NCBI GenBank assembly: GCA_016716005.1
Contig: JADJXE010000001.1
Location: 2,183,001-2,247,000, forward strand
Direction: 5' to 3'
DNA from: Acidimicrobiales bacterium
GTDB taxonomy: Bacteria; Actinomycetota; Acidimicrobiia; Acidimicrobiales; JADJXE01
DNA: 64,000 nucleotides
Of this stretch, positions 52,156 through 59,248 are shown one piece after another. The notes below the pieces were generated by a model. It searched no databases. It saw nothing but the letters and a program-made list of their open reading frames with translations, and was not told the DNA's origin. Every line of letters begins with the position of its first letter. Position 1 is the stretch's first letter. Position numbers and translations under genes: made by a program.

Positions 52156-54062
52156 CCGGGCCGGCGGCCCGGATCGACGACACGTCCGCCGGCGGGTCCG
52201 GCTCGTTCCGCCTGGAACCGGTCGAGCGGGTCGTCGAGGCCCGCCGCCCGGGTGAGGTGCGCGCCGCGCTGGAGGCCGTGGAGGCGGCGGCCCGCAGCGG
52301 TCGGTGGGCAGTGGGGTTCGTCGCCTACGAGGCCTCGACCGGCCTCGACCCATCGCTGACCGTGGTCGAGGCCGACCCCGCGGGGGTGCCCCTGGCGTGG
52401 TTCGCGATCGGCTGCCGGGTGGACGGCCCGGCCGGCGGCGCGGCGGCGAGCCCGGGCCACGTCGTGGGGCGGTGGGCGATCTCGATGAGCGCGGCCCGCC
52501 ACCTCGACGAGGTGGCCGCGATCAGGGAACGGCTCGCCGCCGGCGACACCTACCAGGTGAACCTCACCGCCCGGCTCGAGGCGTCGTGGCGCGGCGACGC
52601 AGAGGGCCTCTACCACGAGCTGCTCGCCGCCCAGCGCCGGGCTCTCGGCGCCTACGCCGACACCGGGGACCACGCGGTGGTGTGCGCCTCGCCCGAGCTG
52701 TTCTTCTCCCTCGCCGGTGGCTGCCTGGTCTGCCGGCCGATGAAGGGGACCCGCGCTCGTGGTCGGTGGGTCGGCGAGGACGAAGCGGCCGGCCGGGCAC
52801 TGGCGGCCTCCGAGAAGGACCGGGCCGAGAACGTGATCGTGGTCGACCTGGTGCGCAACGACCTGGGCCGGATCGCCCGCACGGGCACGGTCCGGGTGCT
52901 CTCCCTGTTCGACCTGGAGCGCTACCCGACGGTCTGGCAGCTCACGTCGACCATCCAGGCCGAGCCCCGGAACGGCGTCGGTCTGGTCGACGTGTTCGCC
53001 GCACTCTTCCCGAGCGGCTCGGTCACGGGCGCGCCCAAGCCGTCGACCACGAGGATCATCGCCGCGGGAGAGCGATCCCCACGGGGCGTGTACTGCGGGG
53101 CGGCCGGCTGGGTCGGCCCGCCCCTCCGGCCGGGGGCCCTCCCGGAGGCCCGCTTCGCGGTGGCCATCCGCACCGCCACGGTCGATCGGCGTCGGGCCTG
53201 CGTCACCTACGGAGCGGGTGGCGCCATCACCTGGGACTCCGAGCCCGCCGCCGAGTACGACGAGCTGCTGGCCAAGGCCCGGGTGCTCTCGTTGCCCTTC
53301 CGGCCGGCCGGGCTCGTCGAGACGCTGCGGTTCGAGCCGGGCGCGGGGCTGGTGAACCTCGAGCGGCACCTCGCCCGCGTTGCCGCGTCGGCCCGCTACT
53401 GGGAGGTGCCCGTCGACGCCGACCGGACCCGCGACGGGCTGGCCCGGGCGGTGGCGGGCCAGGACCAGCCGGCCCTCGTCCGGCTGGTCCTGGCTGCATC
53501 GGGGGTGATCCAGGTCGGTTGCCGACCGGTCCCCACTGCCCCGGAGGGACCGGTCCGGCTGGCTCTGGCGTCCGAGCCCGTGTCCAGCGCCGACGTCCGT
53601 CTGTTCCACAAGACGACCGACCGCGGCGGGTACGAGCGCCGGCGGGGGCAGCACCCGGAAGCCGACGACGTGCTGCTCGTGAACGAGCACGGCCACGTGA
53701 CGGAGTCGACGATCGCCAACGTGGTGGTGCTGCTCGACGGCCGCTGGGTCACCCCTCCCCTCGGCGACGGCTGCCTGCCGGGCGTGGGCCGTGCCCTGCT
53801 GCTCGAGGCCGGCGACGTGGTGGAGGCGTCGGTGCCCCTCGCCGACCTGCACCGGGCGAGCGCGCTGGCGCTGGTGTCCAGCGCTCGTGGCTGGCGCCCC
53901 GCCGTCCTGTGCACCGAAACGGCCCGTTTCCGGCGTTCGGGGTGCACAGAACCGCCGGCCGTCACCGGCGGGGGGGACGGCCGCTCGGCCAGGCCGGGGG
54001 AAGGCCCTGGGCGATCCAGCACGCCGCCGCCACCGCCGCGAACACCGCGTCGGAGCCGTTGA
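52152..54062 (+). CDS. pabBC: Aminodeoxychorismate synthase component I / lyase fusion (PabB-PabC)
   Basis: A 636-aa bifunctional folate enzyme making p-aminobenzoate. Residues about 10-385 are PabB; MKGTRARG carries the Lys that marks ADC synthase over anthranilate synthase, with SVTGAPK and a chorismate core. Residues about 390-590 are PabC, the PLP lyase, with Lys in FHKTTDRGGYER and ESTIAN. GTG 52152 overlaps the glnR stop (GTGA). The last 45-50 codons are non-homologous, begin inside a palindrome, and overlap the opposing gene by 101 nt. Confidence 0.92.
   Translation: MTGPAARIDDTSAGGSGSFRLEPVERVVEARRPGEVRAALEAVEAAARSGRWAVGFVAYEASTGLDPSLTVVEADPAGVPLAWFAIGCRVDGPAGGAAASPGHVVGRWAISMSAARHLDEVAAIRERLAAGDTYQVNLTARLEASWRGDAEGLYHELLAAQRRALGAYADTGDHAVVCASPELFFSLAGGCLVCRPMKGTRARGRWVGEDEAAGRALAASEKDRAENVIVVDLVRNDLGRIARTGTVRVLSLFDLERYPTVWQLTSTIQAEPRNGVGLVDVFAALFPSGSVTGAPKPSTTRIIAAGERSPRGVYCGAAGWVGPPLRPGALPEARFAVAIRTATVDRRRACVTYGAGGAITWDSEPAAEYDELLAKARVLSLPFRPAGLVETLRFEPGAGLVNLERHLARVAASARYWEVPVDADRTRDGLARAVAGQDQPALVRLVLAASGVIQVGCRPVPTAPEGPVRLALASEPVSSADVRLFHKTTDRGGYERRRGQHPEADDVLLVNEHGHVTESTIANVVVLLDGRWVTPPLGDGCLPGVGRALLLEAGDVVEASVPLADLHRASALALVSSARGWRPAVLCTETARFRRSGCTEPPAVTGGGDGRSARPGEGPGRSSTPPPPPRTPRRSR
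53907..53949. repeat. Palindromic element in pabBC 3' end
   Basis: CTGTGCACC (53907-53915) is inverted as GGTGCACAG (53941-53949). Inside is a second inverted repeat, GAAACGG-C-CCGTTTC (53916-53930). The 43-bp nested palindrome lies at the end of the conserved PabC domain. It resembles a REP-like or miniature element; I see no second copy in this window. Confidence 0.68.
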
Positions 54063-55566
54063 CGGGGGGCCGGCCCGGATCGGGCACGACCTCGACGTGG
54101 ATCGGCGGGGTGTCGACGGCCCGCAGGACGCCGAAGGAGCGGATCGTGAGGTCGTGGACCTGGCCGGCCTCGTCGACGGCGAGCCCCTCGGTGCAGACCC
54201 AGCCCAGGGCCTGGTGGGCCGCGCCCACGCAGTAGGAGCGCAGCACGACCTCGTCGAGCACCTCGCCGCAGGCGACGCGCACGTGCACGCCGGTGGGGCC
54301 GACCTCGGCCTCGGCGTACCCGCCGGCGGGCGACCGCACTGCGGCCCGTCCCACTGCTGGGGGCTCGTCGCCGGGCCCCGGCGCGCTCAGGTGCTCGAGG
54401 GCGGCGAGCAGCACGGCGGCCTCGGCCCAGCCGGCCGCCCGCAGCGAGGCCGAGGTGGGCGGGCCGGCCACGTCGACCTCCTCGACCGCCAGCCCCGGCG
54501 CGACCAGCCGGATCGCCTCGGCGATCCCGGACGTCCTCGCCACCCGCACCACCCCGGTGCCGTCGGCTCGCAGCCCGGCGGCCAGCGGCGGGCGCTTGGG
54601 CCCCAGGCGCACGACGTCCTCGCGGGAGAGGAGCACCCGCACCGGCCGGCCGTGCTCGCCGGCCAGGGCCCGGGCCGCGGCCGGGGCGACGGAGGCGGTC
54701 TTGGCCCCGAACGCGCCGCCGTTGGCCAACGGCGATGACGGCTCGCCTCCGGGCGCGCACCACGACGCGTCCGGCTCGAGGTAGGCCGGCTCGACCCAGC
54801 TGGTGCGCAGCGTCAGCGCCCACGTCCCGGCGGGCACCTCGATCGGTGGCCGAGCCGGGACCGTGGTCCGCCGGCCCTGCACCTTGCCCGCGGCCGACCG
54901 GGCGGCGGTGAGGGTGTCGGCCACGGCCCAGCCGCCGCCGGGGCGGGGCACCGCCACCAGCGCGTCGGGCGGGGCGTCGTCGTCGGCGAAGCCGCCCCGC
55001 CCGAGCGCGACCGCGACGCCCACCGCCTGGGGGGTCCCACCCTCGATCGACGCCCGGCGGGTCGCCGCCTCGGGGTCGCGCCCGGCGAGCCCGTCGCCGA
55101 CGCCGGCCGATCGCGACGACGCGGCCGCCCAGGCGTCGAGGATCGTGCGCCACCCGGTGCACCGGCACAGGTGGGCGAGCAGCGCCTGCTCCACCGGGGC
55201 CACGTCCGACGGCGCCGCGCCCCCGGCCCGCAGCGCCGCCAGCCGCACCACGATGCCCGGGGTGCAGAAGCCGCACTGGCTCGCGCCGGTGGCGCAGAAG
55301 GCTGCGCCCCATGCTCGTCGCTCCTCGTCGGGCAGGCCGTCGAGGGTGGTGACGCGGCGGCCGGCCACCCGTCGGGCGGGCGTCACGCACGCCACGCGGG
55401 GGGCGCCGTCGACGAGGACCGTGCAGCAGCCGCACTGGCCCTGCGGGCTGCAGCCGTCCTTGGGCGAGCGCAGCCCCAACCGGTCGCGGAGCACCTCGAG
55501 CAGCGAGGCACCGTCGTCGGGAACCGAGACGGGTCGGCCGTCGACCTCGAACGACACCTCGCTCAC
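53962..55566 (-). CDS. 2Fe-2S ferredoxin domain fused to truncated molybdopterin-oxidoreductase domain (xanthine dehydrogenase-like)
   Basis: A 534-aa protein. Residues 1-150 are a complete small subunit with two 2Fe-2S sites: CSPQGQCGCC (plus one more Cys) and CGFCTPG...CRCTGW. Residues about 160-525 resemble CoxL/XdhB, with GGAFGAK near residue 285 and C-terminal GAAHQALGWVCTEGL and LRAVDTPPIHVEV. This part is about half the usual 750-800 residues, and the GxGE catalytic Glu region reads PPVNGSDAVF. The flavin subunit is absent. GTG 55566. Activity is uncertain. Confidence 0.78.
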   Translation of the reverse strand: MSEVSFEVDGRPVSVPDDGASLLEVLRDRLGLRSPKDGCSPQGQCGCCTVLVDGAPRVACVTPARRVAGRRVTTLDGLPDEERRAWGAAFCATGASQCGFCTPGIVVRLAALRAGGAAPSDVAPVEQALLAHLCRCTGWRTILDAWAAASSRSAGVGDGLAGRDPEAATRRASIEGGTPQAVGVAVALGRGGFADDDAPPDALVAVPRPGGGWAVADTLTAARSAAGKVQGRRTTVPARPPIEVPAGTWALTLRTSWVEPAYLEPDASWCAPGGEPSSPLANGGAFGAKTASVAPAAARALAGEHGRPVRVLLSREDVVRLGPKRPPLAAGLRADGTGVVRVARTSGIAEAIRLVAPGLAVEEVDVAGPPTSASLRAAGWAEAAVLLAALEHLSAPGPGDEPPAVGRAAVRSPAGGYAEAEVGPTGVHVRVACGEVLDEVVLRSYCVGAAHQALGWVCTEGLAVDEAGQVHDLTIRSFGVLRAVDTPPIHVEVVPDPGRPPVNGSDAVFAAVAAACWIAQGLPPAWPSGRPPRR

Positions 55567-55666
55567 TGGCCGCGGTGCGCGGCGACGGGCTCGGGGGGCC
55601 GACTTCGGCGGGGCACGGCGAGCAGCCTAGGGTTGGCGGCGTCCCCTCGACCCCGCAAGGAGCTCC

Positions 55667-56032
55667 ATGAGCACGCCCGTGGGCCCGTACACCCCGATCG
55701 TGCGGGCCGGCGACTGGCTGGTCGTGTCGGGCCAGATCGGCATCGTCGACGGCAAGCTGGTCGGCGATGGCCTGCAGGGCGAGCTGCGCCAGGCCATCGC
55801 CAACCTGGCCGCACTGCTCGACGCCGAGGGGGCGTCGCTGGCCGACGTGGTGAAGACGACGGTCTTCCTGCGGCACATGAACGACTACCCGCAGATGAAC
55901 GAGACCTACGTCGCCGAGCTCGGCGACCACCGGCCGGCCCGCTCCGCGATCGGCGTCGCCGAGCTCCCGCTCGGCGCCCTCGTCGAGATCGAGGCGTGGG
56001 CCTACGTGGGCGGGCACCAGGAGGGCCGGTGA
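55667..56032 (+). CDS. ridA: RidA/YjgF-family enamine/imine deaminase
   Basis: A 121-aa protein that hydrolyses reactive 2-aminoacrylate-type enamines released by PLP enzymes. GPYTPIVRAGDWLVVSGQIG and the catalytic Arg in PARSAIGVAELPLGALVEIE are conserved. ATG 55667 follows AAGGAG. A TAGGGT box lies at 55628-55633. It is coupled by GTGA overlap to a Tat lipoprotein gene. Confidence 0.93.
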   Translation: MSTPVGPYTPIVRAGDWLVVSGQIGIVDGKLVGDGLQGELRQAIANLAALLDAEGASLADVVKTTVFLRHMNDYPQMNETYVAELGDHRPARSAIGVAELPLGALVEIEAWAYVGGHQEGR

Positions 56033-56901
56033 GACCGCTCTCGAGGCGGTCGTTCCTGGCCGCCGGGGCCGGGACCGTGCTGCTGGCGGCCTGCGGCGGG
56101 AACGGCGGCTCCGACGGGGCGGGGGCGTCCGACTCCAGCACGCCGAGCCTCGCCCTGGTGCGCTTCTTCGCCGACGGCACCCTCGAGGCCGGCAGCCGCC
56201 AGCGGCTGGTCCTCGGCCTGGCCGACTCGGAGGGGCTCATCACCAGCGGGGCCCCGGCCGCGCTCACCCTGCTGGTCAGCCGGGACGGCCGGACGGTCGG
56301 CGGTCCGGTGACGGCCGAGCGCCACGACGCCGGCCTCCCGCGCCCCTACTACCCCGCCTACCTCGAGCTGGCCGACGAGGGCGTGTACGACGTGACCACC
56401 GAGGTCGACGGCACCGAAGCGGCATCGGCCTTCACGATCGTGGCGCCCGGGGCCGACCCCGTGCCCGGGGTGGGCGACGCCCTGATCCCGGTGGAGACGC
56501 CGACGTTCGACGACGACCGCGGCGTCGACCCGATCTGCACGGCCGAGCCCAGCTGCCCGCTCCACGACGTCACCCTCACCCAGGCGCTGACGGAGGGACG
56601 CCCGTTGGCGCTGCTGATCGCCACCCCGGCCTTCTGCCAGACGGCGATCTGCGGGCCCGTGCTCGACGTGCTGCTGTCCCAGCAGGAGCGGTTCCCGGGC
56701 GTGCACCTGCTGCACGGCGAGGTCTACACGCGCCCCGATCCCAACAGCCCCACCACGCCCGTGGTGGACGCCTACCGGCTCACGTTCGAGCCGGTGCTGT
56801 TCCTCGCCGGCCCCGACGGGGTGATCGCCGACCGCTTCGACGGCATCTTCGACCAGGTCGAGCTGGCCGACGCCCTCGGGCGGCTCCCCGGGTCGGGCTG
56901 A
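56029..56901 (+). CDS. Tat-exported lipoprotein with thioredoxin-like fold
   Basis: A 290-aa protein. SRRSFLAAGAG is a twin-arginine motif and LLAAC a lipobox, so it is exported folded and lipidated. The C-terminal third has thioredoxin-like strands and TPAFCQTAICGPVLD, two Cys spaced by four residues, plus CTAEPSC upstream. GTG 56029 overlaps the ridA stop. It is not a classical CxxC thioredoxin; a SCO- or peroxiredoxin-like role is possible but unproven. Confidence 0.75.
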   Translation: MRPLSRRSFLAAGAGTVLLAACGGNGGSDGAGASDSSTPSLALVRFFADGTLEAGSRQRLVLGLADSEGLITSGAPAALTLLVSRDGRTVGGPVTAERHDAGLPRPYYPAYLELADEGVYDVTTEVDGTEAASAFTIVAPGADPVPGVGDALIPVETPTFDDDRGVDPICTAEPSCPLHDVTLTQALTEGRPLALLIATPAFCQTAICGPVLDVLLSQQERFPGVHLLHGEVYTRPDPNSPTTPVVDAYRLTFEPVLFLAGPDGVIADRFDGIFDQVELADALGRLPGSG

Positions 56902-56910
56902 CCGCCGGGC

Positions 56911-57231
56911 CTAGCTGAAGCTCTGGCCGCAGCCGCAGGTGCGGTTGGCGTTGGGGTTGACGATGGCGAACCCCGCGTCCTGCAGGCCGTCCTTGTAGTC
57001 GAGGGTCGCACCCTCGAGCAGCTGGGCGCTCGACGGATCGACCACCACCTGGACCCCGCCGAAGTCGGCCTTCCAGTCGTCGGACGCCACGTCGCTGTCG
57101 AAGAACATCTCGTAGGAGAACCCCGAGCAGCCGCCGGGTCGCACCGCGACGCGCAGAGCCAGCTCCGGGTCGCCCTCCTGGTCGATGAGCTCCTTGACCT
57201 TGACGGCGGCGTTGTCGGTGAGGGTGATCAA
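56911..57231 (-). CDS. erpA: A-type iron-sulfur carrier / insertion protein
   Basis: A 106-aa HesB/IscA-family protein that passes Fe-S clusters to targets. The three Cys are in GGCSGFSY and the C-terminal CGCG. TTG 57231 has GAGGAGG 5 nt upstream and starts the family core LITLTDNAA; no ATG or GTG fits. It lies downstream of the SufR-like gene on the same strand. Confidence 0.92.
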   Translation of the reverse strand: MITLTDNAAVKVKELIDQEGDPELALRVAVRPGGCSGFSYEMFFDSDVASDDWKADFGGVQVVVDPSSAQLLEGATLDYKDGLQDAGFAIVNPNANRTCGCGQSFS

Positions 57232-57263
57232 CAGGTCCTCCTCGCAGGCGTGATCAGGACAGG

Positions 57264-57959
57264 CTACCCGTGCGTCAGCTCCACCTGACAGGGCTCGCGG
57301 TGCGCGAGCGTGTGGAACTCCTCCACCTGGGCGCCGCCGACGGCGTCGACGAAGCCCTCGACCATCCCCCGGTGCAGCGAGCACACCAGCTCGGGGTGGG
57401 CCTCGGCCAGCTCGCGGAACGGGCAGTGGGTGAAGGCGACGCGCGCCACGTCGCCACCGGCGTCGAGCTCGCCGGCGACGGCCGGGTCGAAGCCCAGGTC
57501 GGTGAGCTCGGCGACCAGCGCCTCGAGGCAGGACGGCGCGGGGGTGCGTGGCGCCGGCGGGGTTCGGGCCAGCGCGTCGGCCCGTCCCTGCTCCCGGCCG
57601 ACCTCGGCGGCGTCGTCGGGGTCGACCCCGGCCCGGGCCGCGGCTGCGGCGAGCATCCGGGCCGCCATCCGGAACACCGGGGGCTCGAGGCCCAGCGAGG
57701 GGGCGTCGGGCGCCAGCGAGTACAGGTTCTGGGGCCGCCCGACGGTGCCGGCGTTGCGGGTCTCGACCTCGAGGAGACCGACCTCACGCATCCGCTCGAG
57801 GTGGGGTCGCACGGTGTTGGGGTGCAGATCGAGGGTGTCGGCGATGTCGGAGGTGGAGAGGGGCACCGGTGCGCGGGCCAGCTCGAGGTAGATGGCGTAG
57901 CGCGTGTTGTCGCCCAGGGCCTTGAGCACCTCGAGCCGCGACCCCGGGTTTCCGTGCAC
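57264..57959 (-). CDS. sufR: SufR-like iron-sulfur-sensing transcriptional repressor
   Basis: A 231-aa winged-helix regulator (DNA-binding domain about 10-80: DLHPNTVRPHLERM) with a C-terminal Cys cluster (THCPF, VCSLH, HREPC) that can hold a Fe-S cluster, as in SufR. Its start codon, GTG 57959, has TAATCT 6 nt upstream. It is divergent from mrp (40 nt between start codons) and followed by erpA, so it probably controls Fe-S assembly genes. Confidence 0.85.
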   Translation of the reverse strand: MHGNPGSRLEVLKALGDNTRYAIYLELARAPVPLSTSDIADTLDLHPNTVRPHLERMREVGLLEVETRNAGTVGRPQNLYSLAPDAPSLGLEPPVFRMAARMLAAAAARAGVDPDDAAEVGREQGRADALARTPPAPRTPAPSCLEALVAELTDLGFDPAVAGELDAGGDVARVAFTHCPFRELAEAHPELVCSLHRGMVEGFVDAVGGAQVEEFHTLAHREPCQVELTHG

Positions 57960-57965
57960 GCACGA

Positions 57966-57992
57966 AGATTACACGGGAGAGCCCGGTAAAAT
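57966..57992. promoter_or_regulatory. Overlapping divergent promoters of sufR and mrp
   Basis: TAATCT (minus, 57971-57966) lies 6 nt before GTG 57959. TAAAAT (plus, 57987-57992) lies 7 nt before ATG 58000. Between them CACGGGAGAGCCCGG is GC-rich and could hold the SufR site. Both genes look leaderless. Confidence 0.6.
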
Positions 57993-57999
57993 CAGGGCC

Positions 58000-59235
58000 A
58001 TGCCCGTACGCGCCCCGGACGCCGACGAGATCACCAACCTGCTGCGCGGGGTCATGGACCCGGAGCTCGGGGGCAACGTGGTCGACCTGGGCATGGTCGA
58101 CGGCGTGCGGGTGGAGCCCGTCGAGGGGGGTGGCGCCGCCGACGTCACCATCCGCATCAAGCTCACGATCGGCGGGTGCCCCCTGCGGGCGCAGATCAAG
58201 CGCGACGTGGAGACGCGGGTGGCCACCCACCCGGCCGTGCGGGACGTCCGCATCGAGTGGGGTGAGATGACCTCGGACGAGCGATCCGAGGTCATGCTGA
58301 AGGCCAGGTGGAACGCCCGCGAGAACGCCCCCGACACCGAGGTGCCGGCCACGACCCGGGTGCTCGCCATCGCGTCGGGCAAGGGCGGCGTGGGCAAGAG
58401 CTCGGTCACCGTCAACCTGGCCGCCGCCCTGGCCGCTCGCGGCCTCACCGTCGGCGTGCTCGACGCCGACATCTGGGGCTTCTCGGTGCCCCGCATGCTG
58501 GGCGTGAGCGGGCGGCTGGCCGGCGTGAAGGGCTCGGACGGCTCCGGGAAGATCGTGCCGAACACCAAGACGGTGCCCAACCCCGCGGGGGGCCCGGCCG
58601 GCGTGCTCAAGGTCGTCTCGACCGGCTTCCTGGTGGAGGACGAGGGCACCGCACTCATGTGGCGGGGGCTCATGCTCACCAAGGCCGTCGAGCAGTTCCT
58701 GCGCGACGTGCGCTGGGGCGACATGGACTACCTGCTGATCGACATGCCACCCGGCACCGGTGACGTGCAGATGGGCCTGGCCCGGCTGCTCCCGCGGACC
58801 GACCTGGTCATCGTGACCACGCCCGCGGTCTCGGCCCAGAAGGTGGCGATCCGGGCCGCCGACATGGCCCGCCGCTCGTTCCTGCGGGTGGCCGGGGTCA
58901 TCGAGAACATGAGCGCGTTCACCTGCGGGCACGGCACCCGGTACCCCCTGTTCGGTGAGGGAGGGGGCCAGGCGCTGGCCGACGAGGTGGGGGTGGAGCT
59001 CCTCGGCAAGGTGCCGCTGGAGGCATCGGTGGCCGCGGGCGGCGATGCCGGTGCCCCGGTGGCACTGGGTGAGGGGCCCGCCGCCGAGGCGTTCCGGGCC
59101 CTGGCCGAGCGCATCGTGACCGAGACGGTGCCCCCGGTGCAGATGGCGGGGTGCTCCAGCCGGATGCTCGAGTCGGCCATCGCCGCGCTCGACGCCAAGA
59201 AGGCGGCCGGAGCCGGAGCGGGCGCCGGCGGCTGA
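58000..59235 (+). CDS. mrp: Mrp/ApbC-type Fe-S cluster carrier ATPase
   Basis: A 411-aa P-loop carrier. Residues 1-90 are the DUF59/MIP18 domain (VVDLGMVDGV; GGCPLRAQI). The ATPase has the deviant Walker A GKGGVGKSS near residue 127 and LIDMPPGTGD. In place of the usual CxxC, the segment reads AFTCGHGTRY, with one Cys visible; the second is not in its normal position. ATG 58000 lies 7 nt after TAAAAT. Confidence 0.93.
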   Translation: MPVRAPDADEITNLLRGVMDPELGGNVVDLGMVDGVRVEPVEGGGAADVTIRIKLTIGGCPLRAQIKRDVETRVATHPAVRDVRIEWGEMTSDERSEVMLKARWNARENAPDTEVPATTRVLAIASGKGGVGKSSVTVNLAAALAARGLTVGVLDADIWGFSVPRMLGVSGRLAGVKGSDGSGKIVPNTKTVPNPAGGPAGVLKVVSTGFLVEDEGTALMWRGLMLTKAVEQFLRDVRWGDMDYLLIDMPPGTGDVQMGLARLLPRTDLVIVTTPAVSAQKVAIRAADMARRSFLRVAGVIENMSAFTCGHGTRYPLFGEGGGQALADEVGVELLGKVPLEASVAAGGDAGAPVALGEGPAAEAFRALAERIVTETVPPVQMAGCSSRMLESAIAALDAKKAAGAGAGAGG

Positions 59236-59248
59236 TCGCCCTGCCGGC

